Positions 21,345 to 31,428 of a DNA stretch of 64,000 bases are shown here, piece by piece. The position numbers and the translations under genes are program-made. How positions within the stretch are numbered: position 1 is the stretch's first letter; the number at the start of each line of letters is the position of its first letter. Origin of the DNA: Proteus vulgaris (GTDB lineage Bacteria; Pseudomonadota; Gammaproteobacteria; Enterobacterales; Enterobacteriaceae); NCBI GenBank assembly GCA_901472505.1, contig LR590468.1, positions 744,001 through 808,000 of the forward strand, in the 5' to 3' direction. Under the pieces are notes generated by a model. That model was not told the origin of the DNA and ran no database searches. It worked only from the letters and a program-made list of their open reading frames with translations.

Positions 21345-21367
21345 AAAAAACCCTCTATTAAGAGGGT
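21345..21367 (-). terminator. Terminator of the L-amino acid deaminase gene
   Basis: ACCCTCT (21350-21356) pairs with AGAGGGT (21361-21367). Reading the minus strand, a run of T residues follows (21345-21350). It lies about 20 bp past the deaminase stop. Confidence 0.85.
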
Positions 21368-21385
21368 GTTGGTATTTTAGCTAAA

Positions 21386-22800
21386 TTAGAATCTATAAAG
21401 ACTAAATGGTTTTGGATCTAAAACAGGTTTTTTACCAAGTAATAAATCAGCCGTTAATTCTGCTGATACTGGGCTTTCAGTCATACCCCAACCTGTTGCA
21501 GTATTAATCACTAAACCTGGATATTCTTTAACTTCTGAGATAATTGGATTCTCATCTGGTGCGATAGCCATTGCACCACTCCACTGATCAATTAATTTAG
21601 ATTCTTTAAAGGCAGGAAATTCTGCTTTTAATTTTTCTAATGAAGTATTTAGCTCAGGTAAATCTGGCAGTGCTGTCATATTTCTAAATGCTCAAACGGA
21701 GAAACTTCATCTAAGTTCCAATGCGTTGATTGCATAAATGAATTGATTAATTGTTCATTTAAAGAAATATGCACAGGGAAATCAGGTAGCGCTAATAATG
21801 GCAGATATTTATAACCATAAGTAAAGGATTCTTTCACTACTGGTGCCACAATAACACGAGGAGAAGTTGCATAAGTACCATCAGCTTGTTCACGGAAGAA
21901 AATACCACCTGGTAAAGCGACGTTACCACCCGGTGCCGTTGGTGAACCACTGATTAACTGTTGAGACTGATATGCAGGCAGTGTTGGAACATCAACATTG
22001 AGGTTTTGCATAAATAGGCGCGACCAAACACCACCAGCAACAACTACTTGAGAAGTTTTGATTGCACCTTTCTCTGTAACAACATCAGAAATCACACCCG
22101 CTTGCGTTTCTAAGCCACGAGCTGCACATTGAGTGTAAATTCGAACGCCCATTTTTTTAGCATATTCAGCCATAACGAAGGTTGCAACCTCAGGATCAAA
22201 GCTACCAGAATCTTCTTCAAAGCCAGCAATTTTCCAATCTGTTGTTGCGCCACGAAGACGTTGATTTAATTCTGTCCCTTCAATAATTCTGGTTTTAAAT
22301 GGAATATCTGAGCCAACATTCTTACTTCTCTCGTCAATCCATTTTCTTACGTTTACTAAATCTTCTTCATCAAGAGGAACTTCTACACGACCTTGTGTAC
22401 GGTAAGTGGTATCAATACCTACTTTCGCATTCATTTCACGCCAGCGATATTTCCCTAAATGGTGTAATAAGAATGTTTCATCAGGCATTTTATAGCTAAT
22501 TGCTTGCCCGTAGAATCTAGAAGATTGCTCACCCGCGATATTACCTTTCTCTACAATCACAACAGATAAACCACGTTCTACAAGGTTAATGGCGGTCATA
22601 ATACCGAGGATCCCCGCACCAATAACAACAACATCAGCTTGTTTTGGCAAAGCCCCCTCTGTACCTTCAACAAAACCATGTCTTGGCGTACCCGGAACAA
22701 AACGTCCTTCACGAGTTAACATTGGTGTTAAAATTCCGGCCCCAGCTGCCACAGCAACGACTGTTCCACCAATGATAAATTTTCTTCTAGATATCGCCAT
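21386..22800 (-). pseudogene. L-amino acid deaminase (Proteus LAAD/Lad type), frameshifted
   Basis: This FAD-dependent membrane-associated enzyme deaminates L-amino acids to alpha-keto acids and ammonia and passes electrons to the respiratory chain. It underlies the phenylalanine deaminase test of the genus. The N-terminus MAISRRKFIIGG is a twin-arginine motif followed by a hydrophobic helix. The FAD-binding DVVVIGAGILGIMTAINLVE follows at about residue 55. The frame stops after SPFEHLEI. Adding one base to the AAA run at 21686-21688 (TTT in the sense strand) restores SPFEHFRNMTALPDLPEL and the C-terminal ATGWGMTESPVSAE, giving 471 aa, the known length. Because the activity is nearly universal in Proteus, a sequencing error is the likeliest explanation. 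Confidence 0.9.
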
Positions 22801-23730
22801 TTACACTTTCCTTTTACTATATGAATTATTAGCATTGAAATAGTAACGCCATTTCATTTCATTTGTAAAGTATTGGTAAAGTGTTTGTAAATTATTTTAT
22901 CTGTTTTTTTTCATCAAAATTCGTACTATTTTATTTACTTATATAAAAAAAGAAAATTATCATCACATTGTTTTTTATCGATTATTTAATGGTATTAAGT
23001 CAAAAAAAAGCTTTCCAAGCTAGTCATTTCCTTGGTTTTTTAGCCTAAATGCAAAATATTTCACTACGATTGTTATATAGCCACAGACTAAAAATATGCT
23101 TATTTTTCATTCATAGCATGGGGAAGATTAATTGAGGATAATAAATTGATTAACAAATAATCCACAAAATTACTAATGTTACTAAAATAATAAGTTGGGT
23201 ATATAAAAAAGGAGATAATGATAAGAAATATAACAATGGGCTGGTTATTTGATAGTGATTCAGAAGAAAATAAGGAGGTAATTGAAATGACCATACTTAA
23301 GATTATATTTATCTCTTTGCATAACCAAATTTTAAGTGTTTACTTTTAAACCAATAACAAAATAAGTCTTTTTTTTGATTATTTTTGTAAAATAGACCTT
23401 AATTTTTCCTTATAAATCAACACTGTTACAATTTGAAACAAAACATACACTTTGTTACATATTAAAAACCCATGTACATCAGAACGGACTGGCTTTAGCG
23501 AGATTTCGGATATTTACGAAAGTTAATTGTATAAGTGAATACGCTTATTACAAGAAACGAAAGCAGTAAATATCGTGTGAGCAATTACTTTACGCTAAGT
23601 CACTTATCCTACGAGGATACAACACCCTTTCTCTCCTCTCCTTTCTTTACTTCCCTTCAAAATTACTTAAGCTACTCTTATCAGATCGCAGTGTGCACTG
23701 GCTGATTTTTATCGAAAGGACTTCAACAAA
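22801..23730. other. AT-rich intergenic region
   Basis: This gap holds the deaminase promoter, a weak plus-strand hairpin with T-run (CCAAG 23015-23019 with CTTGG 23031-23035, T6 at 23036), a possible 43-codon gene at 23218-23349, and about 250 bp of less AT-rich sequence (23470-23730). That last stretch leads without a break into an Rhs fragment and looks like a leader or promoter for something larger that is now missing. Confidence 0.45.
23218..23349 (+). CDS. Possible small protein
   Basis: The 43-codon frame begins at an ATG four bases after GGAG. An internal ATG at 23287 is preceded by the strong Shine-Dalgarno AAGGAGG. The product has an acidic middle (FDSDSEENKEVIE) and a hydrophobic end. 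I do not recognise it. Two good ribosome binding sites in one frame are the only support, and a chance frame in AT-rich DNA is quite possible. Confidence 0.25.
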   Translation: MIRNITMGWLFDSDSEENKEVIEMTILKIIFISLHNQILSVYF

Positions 23731-24072
23731 ATGATTTTGTTGAGAAACGATTATTTACAACTGGCACAACAGCAACAAAAAGGCCGTGTCACTCGCCGTA
23801 TCACCGCCAAAGGTTATCAAGACTATCACTACGATATTAATGGTCGATTAACGCAAAAAGTGGTTCATCAACACGGTGAAATCACCCCAAAGGCACGTTA
23901 TCAACGTGGAAAACTGCATTATGTCGTCACTGACCATCAAGGTACACCACGCGAAATTTTTAGCGAAAAAGGGATTGTCAGCTGGGCGGGACGGTTAAAT
24001 ACCTGGGGGAAAATGACGTTTTGGCAATCCCATGATGATTATGCCGATAACGACCAGAAGAAACCGGCATGA
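23731..24072 (+). pseudogene. Rhs-family core fragment
   Basis: The 113-aa frame encodes a piece of the conserved Rhs core: YD repeats (GYQDYHYDINGRLTQKVV, then ARYQRGKLHYVVTDHQGTPREIF) followed by VSWAGRLNTWG. A full Rhs protein exceeds 1000 aa and ends with a DPIGLxGG motif and a toxin tip; both are missing. The ATG has AAGGA 11 bases upstream, so the leader may belong to another gene joined here by recombination. Rhs proteins are T6SS effectors. This scar lies 870 bp upstream of the T6SS operon and probably marks a lost effector cassette. Confidence 0.75.
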
Positions 24073-24941
24073 AGCTCCCGATTGCAAGTCAAAAAATGCA
24101 TATCGGTGTCTCTTACGATCCGTTGAATTGTTCAGGCTCTATCGTCTGCCATTATCGTTCAAATTTCAATAACGATATCGAGTGGAAAGCATTCCATAAA
24201 CGAAATAAAAGATAATAATAACGGATAAATTATCTTCCATTAAGTGAAATAATATATTCTCTAGAGGTAGAGATAAATAATATTTTATCTCCACTTTTTA
24301 TCAGTCATATTCAAGTGACATAAGATTTCCTTTTTGTTTTTCTTAAATAATTTCACTTAATATTATTTTCTTATATTAAAATTAACTTTCAAGCATAATA
24401 ATAACACTAGGTTACATTATTTCTACTTATATCATAGTTTTATTTTTCATCAAAAAAAGCATTATATATAAAAAAATAAAATAAATAACAAATGGGAATT
24501 AAAGTAAAATTAACGTTAAATATCTTATATTTATAGAATTACAGAATAAATAATTCATAACGAAATTTTCATTTTCAATATTTATAATTTAAATTAAATA
24601 TAAATTAATTTGTTCCTATCAAGTTGCATAAAATGAGTAAAATAGATAAAAAAACTTACTTATAAAGATAAATCATTATATTTAAATTAAATACAAAACT
24701 AATTAATTGTAAGGAAAAGTAAAAAACGTTAAATATTTCTTATTGACTCAAGAACTGTTTTATATAAAACTAAATGCATATATTAGAAAAAGTTATTTAT
24801 TATTTTATTTACGCCAGGAAAATTGAACTCATATAAGGTAATTATATTATTGCCTAGGATAGGTATTTCTTAATTTAAATTATTCATCAATACGCTGAGC
24901 ATTTAATTAAGAACTTAAGCTAAATAAGGAGCTTAGTTTAA
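24073..24941. other. AT-rich region upstream of the T6SS operon
   Basis: About 870 bp without a convincing gene. The first 150 bp may hold decayed Rhs sequence, and an imperfect inverted repeat of AGAGATAA/TTATCTC type lies near 24268-24292. The T6SS promoter must be in the last few hundred bases. I see no sigma-54 (GG-N10-GC) element there. The ribosome binding site AAGGAG lies 10 bases before tssB. Confidence 0.5.
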
Positions 24942-25439
24942 ATGAGTAAAAATACTCTTGGTAGTGTTGCCCCCAAAGAACGTATTAATATCAAGTACAT
25001 CCCTAATGATGGTGGTATTCAATCTGAAGTCGAATTGCCTTTAAATATGCTTATTGTGGGCGATATGAAAGGAAAGACAGAAGAAACCCCTATTGAAGAT
25101 CGTAAAACCATTTCTATTCATCAGAACAACTTTAATTCCGTTATGGAAAGCGCTGGTATTAATCTTAATATTGCGGTTCCAAATACCTTAAATGAAAAAA
25201 GTGAATCTGATCTTAACGTCAATTTAGAGATTAAATCACTACAAGATTTTTCTCCTGATAATATTGCACGCCAAGTTCCTGAGCTAAAAAAACTATTAGA
25301 ACTAAGAGAAGCGCTCGTCGCATTAAAAGGCCCTCTTGGCAATATCCCTGCTTTTAGAAAACGTCTGCAAGAACTTCTGGAAAATGAAGCAACTCGCGAA
25401 CAATTACTGAAAGAACTTGATATTGCTAGCCAAAAATAA
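24942..25439 (+). CDS. tssB: T6SS sheath small subunit TssB (VipA)
   Basis: TssB forms the contractile sheath of the type VI secretion system with TssC. The 165-aa protein has the family opening APKERINIKY and the block VELPLNMLIVGDMKGK. The middle motif DFSPDNIARQVPELKKLLELR is the TssC-contacting helix region. It is the first gene of the operon, 20 bp before tssC. Confidence 0.96.
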   Translation: MSKNTLGSVAPKERINIKYIPNDGGIQSEVELPLNMLIVGDMKGKTEETPIEDRKTISIHQNNFNSVMESAGINLNIAVPNTLNEKSESDLNVNLEIKSLQDFSPDNIARQVPELKKLLELREALVALKGPLGNIPAFRKRLQELLENEATREQLLKELDIASQK

Positions 25440-25459
25440 TATTTACAGAGGATGACCTT

Positions 25460-26938
25460 ATGTCTTTAGTTAATGAAGCCCAACAAGAGCAAGTGGCAAT
25501 ATCTGGCGGTTCTTTACTTGACGAAATTATGGCGCAATCAAGAATGTCGCCAGAAACGGAAGCCTATGATATTGCTAAACAAGGCGTTGCTGCTTTTATT
25601 AGTAATATTTTTGCTAATCCGTCAGAAGAAGAGCCTATTAATAAGCTTTTGATTGATAAAATGCTCGTTGAGTTGGACTCTCAATTAAGTGCCCAAGTTG
25701 ACCAAATTTTACATGCGCCAAAATTTCAAGAAATTGAGTCATCATGGCGTTCATTAAAATTACTCGTTGATCGTACTGATTTCCGTGAAAACATTAAAAT
25801 CAATATATTACATGCAACAAAAGAAGAACTATTAGAAGATTTTGAGTTCTCACCAGAAATTGTTCAATCCGGTTTTTATCAACATGTTTACTCTTCTGGC
25901 TATGGACAATTTGGTGGTGAACCTGTTGCGACAGTCATTGGTAACTATGCATTTAATAACACCACGCCTGACTTAAAATTAATGCAATATGTTAGTGCTG
26001 TGGGTGCAATGGCTCATGCTCCCTTTATTTCATCCGTTTCACCTAATTTCTTAGGTATTAATAGCTATGCTGAATTGCCTGCAATTAAAGATCTTAAATC
26101 TGTTTTTGAAGGCCCTGCTCATACGAAATGGCGTTCACTGCGAGAATCTGAAGATGCGCGTTATTTAGGTTTAACAGCACCTCGTTTCTTAGTGCGCTTA
26201 CCTTATTCACCGACAGAAAACCCAATTAAGTTATTTAATTACTCTGAAGATGTGAAGCAAGATCATGAGCATTATTTATGGGGCAATACTGCATTCTTAT
26301 TAGCAAGTTGTATTAATGATAGTTTTGCTAAATATCGCTGGTGCCCAAATATTATTGGCCCTCAAAGTGGCGGTACTGTTGGTGATTTACCTGTGCATAA
26401 TTTTGAAGCAATGGGTGAATTACAAACTAAAATTCCAACAGAAGTGTTAGTTACTGACAGACGCGAATTTGAATTAGCAGAAGAAGGTTTTATCACTTTA
26501 ACCATGCGTAAAGGTAGTGATAATGCCGCATTCTTCTCTGCAAACTCAGTACAAAAACCGAAAAACTACCCTAATACGCGTGAAGGAAAATTAGCAGAAA
26601 CTAACTATAAGTTAGGAACGCAGCTTCCTTACATGTTTATTATCAATCGATTAGCACACTATATTAAGGTACTACAGCGCGAACAAATTGGCTCATGGAA
26701 AGAGCGTCAAGATCTTGAGCGAGAACTTAATATCTGGCTAAAACAATATATTGCGGATCAGGAAAATCCACCAGCAGACGTTCGTAGTAGACGCCCTCTA
26801 CGCTCAGCTCAAATCCAAGTTCTGGATGTTGATGGCGATCCGGGTTGGTATCAAGTCGCTATTCAAGTTCGCCCTCATTTTAAATATATGGGTGCAAACT
26901 TTGAATTATCTCTTGTTGGTCGCTTAGATAAGGAATAA
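25460..26938 (+). CDS. tssC: T6SS sheath large subunit TssC (VipB)
   Basis: TssC is the large sheath subunit recycled by ClpV. The 492-aa protein shows the conserved ESSWRSLKLLVDRTDF, EFSPEIVQSGFYQHVYSSGYGQFGG (in parts) and the C-terminal NFELSLVGRLDKE, close to the consensus ending. Full length for the family. It follows tssB and precedes tssE by five bases. Confidence 0.97.
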   Translation: MSLVNEAQQEQVAISGGSLLDEIMAQSRMSPETEAYDIAKQGVAAFISNIFANPSEEEPINKLLIDKMLVELDSQLSAQVDQILHAPKFQEIESSWRSLKLLVDRTDFRENIKINILHATKEELLEDFEFSPEIVQSGFYQHVYSSGYGQFGGEPVATVIGNYAFNNTTPDLKLMQYVSAVGAMAHAPFISSVSPNFLGINSYAELPAIKDLKSVFEGPAHTKWRSLRESEDARYLGLTAPRFLVRLPYSPTENPIKLFNYSEDVKQDHEHYLWGNTAFLLASCINDSFAKYRWCPNIIGPQSGGTVGDLPVHNFEAMGELQTKIPTEVLVTDRREFELAEEGFITLTMRKGSDNAAFFSANSVQKPKNYPNTREGKLAETNYKLGTQLPYMFIINRLAHYIKVLQREQIGSWKERQDLERELNIWLKQYIADQENPPADVRSRRPLRSAQIQVLDVDGDPGWYQVAIQVRPHFKYMGANFELSLVGRLDKE

Positions 26939-26943
26939 GTGCG

Positions 26944-27381
26944 ATGACAGCTCTGTATAACTTGGAAGATAACCCCGCTTCCAGTTTATTTGAGCGCATA
27001 CAAGGGAAGAGTGTAGGCTCTTCCCAACGCGCAAAAATCCAGGCGTTACTCATGTCAATTAAGCAAAATTTGAATCAGGTTTTAAATAGTAGACCGTTAG
27101 GTTGCCAAAGTACTCCCGCTTTAGGCGTTCCTGATTTAAATGATGCAACATTAACAGGAGTCGATTTCAAGATTCATTTATCCAATATTATTGCGGATTG
27201 CATTACCACTTATGAGCCAAGAATAACTAATGTCACTGTTCATTTTATAGAAAATGAAGCCGAACCATTGTCACTGCAATTTAGTATTACTGCTTTTATT
27301 TTATTAGAAAATAAAAAGCAGCTTATTGAATTTAACGTGCAATTAGACAGTAACCGTAGATACCAATTGACGCAATTTTAA
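26944..27381 (+). CDS. tssE: T6SS baseplate protein TssE (gp25-like)
   Basis: TssE is the gp25-like baseplate wedge subunit that starts sheath assembly. The 145-aa protein has the SLFERI opening, the SIKQNLNQVLNSRPL segment and a C-terminal LQFSITAFILLENKK strand region typical of the family. The EPRI loop appears as TYEPRITNV. It lies between tssC and tssF with only a few bases on either side. Confidence 0.94.
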   Translation: MTALYNLEDNPASSLFERIQGKSVGSSQRAKIQALLMSIKQNLNQVLNSRPLGCQSTPALGVPDLNDATLTGVDFKIHLSNIIADCITTYEPRITNVTVHFIENEAEPLSLQFSITAFILLENKKQLIEFNVQLDSNRRYQLTQF

Positions 27382-27382
27382 T

Positions 27383-29167
27383 ATGTCTTCAAATCACTAT
27401 TTTGATAATGAATTAAGCTATCTCAATAAGCTTGAACAGTATGTTGCAACTGAAAAACCGCAGCTTATTAATCAAATATCTGAAAAAGTGCGTGATCCTG
27501 ACGCCGCACGCCTTTTAGATGGTATTGCTTATTTATCGGGTAATTTACGAGAACAAATAGATAGGCAATTTCCTGAACTAACAAACAGTTTAGTGAATAT
27601 GTTATGGCCTGCTTACGCTCGTCCATTTCCTAGTATGACGGTTATGGAATACCGCACAGAGCCATCTCAAGAACACGCTATTAAAATAACCAAAGGGCAA
27701 CCATTTAGTAGTCGCCCACTATATGTTCAAAATGACTTGGCTCAAAATGATGATGATAATTGGCATCAATGCCAATTTACACAATGTCGCGATTTATGGG
27801 TTTTACCCATACAAATAACACGTATTACTCAAAATAAAGATACGTTGGATATTCATTTTTCTCTAAACCAATTACAGTCGCTAGCCGCAGTTGGCTTAGA
27901 GAAACTGTGTATTTACCTTAATGGGCTTTCTTATACAACGACTCAGTTATTTTATTTATTAAATAGCAAAATAAAAAAAGCAAAAATAGCCACAGTTAAA
28001 CATCAAATTACATTAGAACATTTTTCTGTTGAGCCTATTGGCTTTCATCCTGAAGACTCCCTTTTGCCTTATCCTAAAAATAGCTATGACGGATATCGCT
28101 TATTACAAGAGTATTTTTGTTTTCCTGAAGCATTTTTGTCTCTTGCCATAAAGGGATTAGACAATCTCCCACCTGCATTAAGATCGGATGCTTTTACATT
28201 ATCAATTCAATTTGAATGTGATATTCCAGAAGCAATGCTTATCACTGAAGAGAGCATCAAGATTAATTGCGTACCTGCAGTTAATTTATTTAAATCTGAG
28301 AGTGAGGCGATTAATTTAACGGGAAAAGAAACGGAATATGTTCTGAATAAAAGCCATAAAAAACAAGATTGCTATGATATTTTTTCAATAAATACCATTC
28401 AAGGTTGGCGTTATATTCCTAATCAGAAGTCCTATATTACTCATTACACTGCTTTTGAAAGTTTTCATCATCAAAATAATCAAGAAAACCCAGAAAGAAC
28501 AGGCTATTATCGCTTAAAAATCGCACACCATAAATCTAATTATGGTTATCAACATACCTTGTCTTTTGTGCGAAATAATGAAGAAAATTTACTCGACTGT
28601 GAAGAAAGTATTTCAGTCTCAATGAACTGTACTAATCGTACTTTAGCCTCTTCATTATCATCTCATTCAATAAATTTTTATGAGCATACTGCTATTGCTG
28701 GCATTTCATCTACCAGCAATATTATTAAGCCAACGAAAGCGCTTTATCCTTTATTAGGAAATACGCTGTATTGGTCTGAGTTGACTAATTTATCCATTAA
28801 TTATCAATCTTTATTAAGTTTAACGGCACTTAAACAAATTTTACAGTTGTATGATTTTAAAGCGAGTTTTTTTCAACAATCTGCACGTCAGTCTCAAAAG
28901 TGTCTTGATGCAATCACTGATTTAAAAACAGAGTCTATCGAATACTTATATAAAGGTTTGCCTGTCCGAGGAGTAAAAACAACATTATCAATACACCAAA
29001 ATGCGTTTATTTCAGAAGGCGCCATGTATCTATTTTGTTCTGTATTAGCACAATTTTTTACCCTTTATACCAGCGTTAATATGTTTCATGAATTGGAAGT
29101 TATTAATTTAGATAATAAGGATATTTATCTTTGGCCAGCGAAAATAAACCAGCAAATACTCAAATAA
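27383..29167 (+). CDS. tssF: T6SS baseplate protein TssF (VasA), first copy
   Basis: TssF forms the baseplate wedge with TssG. The 594-aa protein begins YFDNELSYLNKL and has the conserved VRDPDAARLLDGIAYLSGNL and DRQFPELTNSLVNMLWP. Near the end it has the typical EYLYKGLPVRGVKTTLSI and SEGAMYLFCSVLAQFFTLYTSVN. The start is one base after the tssE stop, and tssG begins within its last 37 bases. A second, divergent TssF is encoded at 44618-46354. Confidence 0.95.
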   Translation: MSSNHYFDNELSYLNKLEQYVATEKPQLINQISEKVRDPDAARLLDGIAYLSGNLREQIDRQFPELTNSLVNMLWPAYARPFPSMTVMEYRTEPSQEHAIKITKGQPFSSRPLYVQNDLAQNDDDNWHQCQFTQCRDLWVLPIQITRITQNKDTLDIHFSLNQLQSLAAVGLEKLCIYLNGLSYTTTQLFYLLNSKIKKAKIATVKHQITLEHFSVEPIGFHPEDSLLPYPKNSYDGYRLLQEYFCFPEAFLSLAIKGLDNLPPALRSDAFTLSIQFECDIPEAMLITEESIKINCVPAVNLFKSESEAINLTGKETEYVLNKSHKKQDCYDIFSINTIQGWRYIPNQKSYITHYTAFESFHHQNNQENPERTGYYRLKIAHHKSNYGYQHTLSFVRNNEENLLDCEESISVSMNCTNRTLASSLSSHSINFYEHTAIAGISSTSNIIKPTKALYPLLGNTLYWSELTNLSINYQSLLSLTALKQILQLYDFKASFFQQSARQSQKCLDAITDLKTESIEYLYKGLPVRGVKTTLSIHQNAFISEGAMYLFCSVLAQFFTLYTSVNMFHELEVINLDNKDIYLWPAKINQQILK

Positions 29168-30180
29168 CAGATATTGAGAAAATACAAAGCTGGCTAAATA
29201 AAAAAGCGGGCAAATCTGTTACTGAATATAGTTTCTATCAATTAGTTGAGTTGCTTAATAAATTATATTCTCAAAAAACAGCATTCAATAATGAAAGCTT
29301 TATTCAGTTTAGATCAAGCGCCAATACGGCATTTCCAACTCGAGATGTTGTTTCCTTGCGCCAAGATGAACAAGGTCAGTTTGATTTAGAAGTCTCTTTT
29401 TTAGGATTACATGGTAGCCAATCACCATTACCCGGTTATTATCTTGATCATTTCGCATGGGAGGAAGCGCAGCAAGCAAATCAATTAACGGATTATCTTA
29501 ATTTATTTAATCATCGCTTAGTCACATTACTTCATCGTATATGGCGTAAATACCGCTATTACATTTGCTTTGAAGATGGTGGGCATGATGCATTTTCTCG
29601 TTATATGTTTTCACTTGTGGGATTAGGAAGTGAAACCAATCGTGGCATAATGAATATCAACCACAGCAAAATGCTTGCTTATGCCGGATTACTTGCTAGT
29701 CCAAGTCGTTCTCCTGATGTTATTTGTAGCTTAATTTCTCACTGTTTTGATTTAGAAAAAGTTGAATTAATCGGATGGGAAATACGCAAAGTGCCTATTC
29801 CAGAAGATCAACAAAATCGTTTAGGCATTATTACTCGTCATTCAGGACAGAAATCTCGACCTAAAATGGTTTTAGGTGAGAATTTTAATATTGGCTCTCA
29901 TATTTATGATTGCAATGGAAAGTTCACGATTGAAATCAGTGAATTATCCATTGAACGCTATATGTCGTTTCTTCCCAATGGCAAAGATTTTTTGTCACTC
30001 ATTACTTTTGTTTCTTACATCATGCACGAGCAACTTGCGTGGGATTTACGCCTACGTATTGCGGACAAACAAACGAATGGAATTTGCCTAGGCAGAGCGC
30101 AACACAACCAATTAGGTTGGCAAAGCTTTCTAGGAAAACCTGAAGTCAATCCCAGTGTGACAATGACTATTTTGGAATAA
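29131..30180 (+). CDS. tssG: T6SS baseplate protein TssG (VasB)
   Basis: TssG (349 aa) partners TssF in the baseplate wedge. It shows the family blocks YSFYQLVELLNKLY, RFRSSANTAFP-like (QFRSSANTAFPTRDV) and the conserved LGLHGSQSPLPGYYLD. Later it has DLRLRIADKQ and CLGRAQHNQLGWQSFLG. The best start is a TTG at 29131 inside tssF with AAGGA 12 bases upstream; no better ATG occurs before the conserved region. This means translational coupling with tssF. Confidence 0.93.
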   Translation: MASENKPANTQITDIEKIQSWLNKKAGKSVTEYSFYQLVELLNKLYSQKTAFNNESFIQFRSSANTAFPTRDVVSLRQDEQGQFDLEVSFLGLHGSQSPLPGYYLDHFAWEEAQQANQLTDYLNLFNHRLVTLLHRIWRKYRYYICFEDGGHDAFSRYMFSLVGLGSETNRGIMNINHSKMLAYAGLLASPSRSPDVICSLISHCFDLEKVELIGWEIRKVPIPEDQQNRLGIITRHSGQKSRPKMVLGENFNIGSHIYDCNGKFTIEISELSIERYMSFLPNGKDFLSLITFVSYIMHEQLAWDLRLRIADKQTNGICLGRAQHNQLGWQSFLGKPEVNPSVTMTILE

Positions 30181-30185
30181 TATTT

Positions 30186-31427
30186 ATGGATAATTATTTA
30201 CCCACAATCTCTTTTCGCTTAATCAATAGTGAGTTGCTGGAAAGTGGCTATGTACCGAATAGTCAATTTACCCAACTTGGTGGCACGATTGGTAGCAATA
30301 AACAATCTCACTGGGTGATACAAGATACTCAATCCTCTATTGCTCCTACACAATGCGCTATTGTTTGGCAAGATAAGCAGTTTTGTTTAAAAACGCTTTC
30401 AGAGCCTATTTATATTAATAATGCTCTGATCCCTATTCATATTGGGGCGGTCTGTTTATCTCAAAATGATCAGGTCAAAATTGGGCAACTTGTTTTATCC
30501 GTTAATATCAATTTAACGCAAAACAATAAACCTGATCTTATGGCGATGACACCACAATCGTTGATCGAGACTGATGATAATCCGCTAGATCCTTTGCTAC
30601 AAAAAAATTCCCCTTCTGTTCATAAAACCGAAAGCCATATGCCTTTAGCCCCAACGGTTTCAGGCTCCATGACGCATGATCCATTAAAAGCCCTTGAGAG
30701 CGAAAGCTTAGAGCTTATTCAGTCATCATCTTCTAACACTCATCACTACTCTCTTTCTTCGCCTCGTTCAGATAACCAGGGAGATCTCATGGTTCAGGAG
30801 TTTATGGATTTGCCAGAAATAACGTCTCAAGATAATGAAACAAATGCAGACGTAGACTATGTCGCAATTAATCCATTAATGAAAGGGCTAGGTGTACACC
30901 TTAACTTAAAAAACACCCAGCAAGCGAATGATTTTCTTATTGAATTAGGAAAAACGACGCAATTTGCAATTAAAGGTTTATTGGCATTACAACAGCAAGA
31001 AAATTTACAAGATAAACAACTGCGACCAATCGAAGATAACCCGCTTCGTTTAAATAATGAATATGACAGTGTTATGCGCTTAATGTTTACGGATGAACGT
31101 AGCCCTGTGCATTTATCTGCACCTTCGGCTGTTGCAGAAAGCTTACATAATGTGCAATTACATTATCATGCCAATCAAGAAGCCATTTCCGCTGCATTAG
31201 CTACCCTGTTAGATGCATTTTCTCCAGAGCATTTATTAAAACGCTTTTCTCATTATCGCCGTAGTTACGATAACAATTCAAATGACAGTGCTTGGGCTTG
31301 GAATATGTATACCAATTATTACAATGAGTTAGCATCTTCCCGCCAACAAGGTTTTGAGAAGCTATTTTACGAGGTTTATATCCACGCTTATGACCGAGCC
31401 TTAAGAAAAGGGCTTGATGAGGTGTGA
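30186..31427 (+). CDS. tagH: T6SS-associated FHA domain protein TagH (VasC)
   Basis: This 413-aa protein has an N-terminal forkhead-associated domain (about residues 20-105, with GGTIGSNKQSHWVI as the FHA-like core). A Ser/Pro-rich linker (about 120-200) follows. The C-terminal domain is typical of T6SS FHA proteins and ends LLKRFSHYRRS...FEKLFYEVYIHAYDRALRKG. FHA domains bind phosphothreonine, but no PpkA-type kinase or PppA phosphatase is encoded in this operon. It sits where vasC sits in Vibrio cholerae. Confidence 0.9.
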   Translation: MDNYLPTISFRLINSELLESGYVPNSQFTQLGGTIGSNKQSHWVIQDTQSSIAPTQCAIVWQDKQFCLKTLSEPIYINNALIPIHIGAVCLSQNDQVKIGQLVLSVNINLTQNNKPDLMAMTPQSLIETDDNPLDPLLQKNSPSVHKTESHMPLAPTVSGSMTHDPLKALESESLELIQSSSSNTHHYSLSSPRSDNQGDLMVQEFMDLPEITSQDNETNADVDYVAINPLMKGLGVHLNLKNTQQANDFLIELGKTTQFAIKGLLALQQQENLQDKQLRPIEDNPLRLNNEYDSVMRLMFTDERSPVHLSAPSAVAESLHNVQLHYHANQEAISAALATLLDAFSPEHLLKRFSHYRRSYDNNSNDSAWAWNMYTNYYNELASSRQQGFEKLFYEVYIHAYDRALRKGLDEV

Positions 31428-31428
31428 T

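Noticed and set aside
23100-23294. A 64-codon minus-strand hydrophobic frame
   Set aside because: It overlaps the plus-strand candidate with good ribosome binding sites and has no ribosome binding site of its own. Hydrophobic codons are expected by chance in AT-rich DNA.
24073-24240. A continuation of the Rhs fragment in another frame
   Set aside because: Open frames exist but none shows the Rhs core ending (DPIGL) or clear repeats, so no claim is made.
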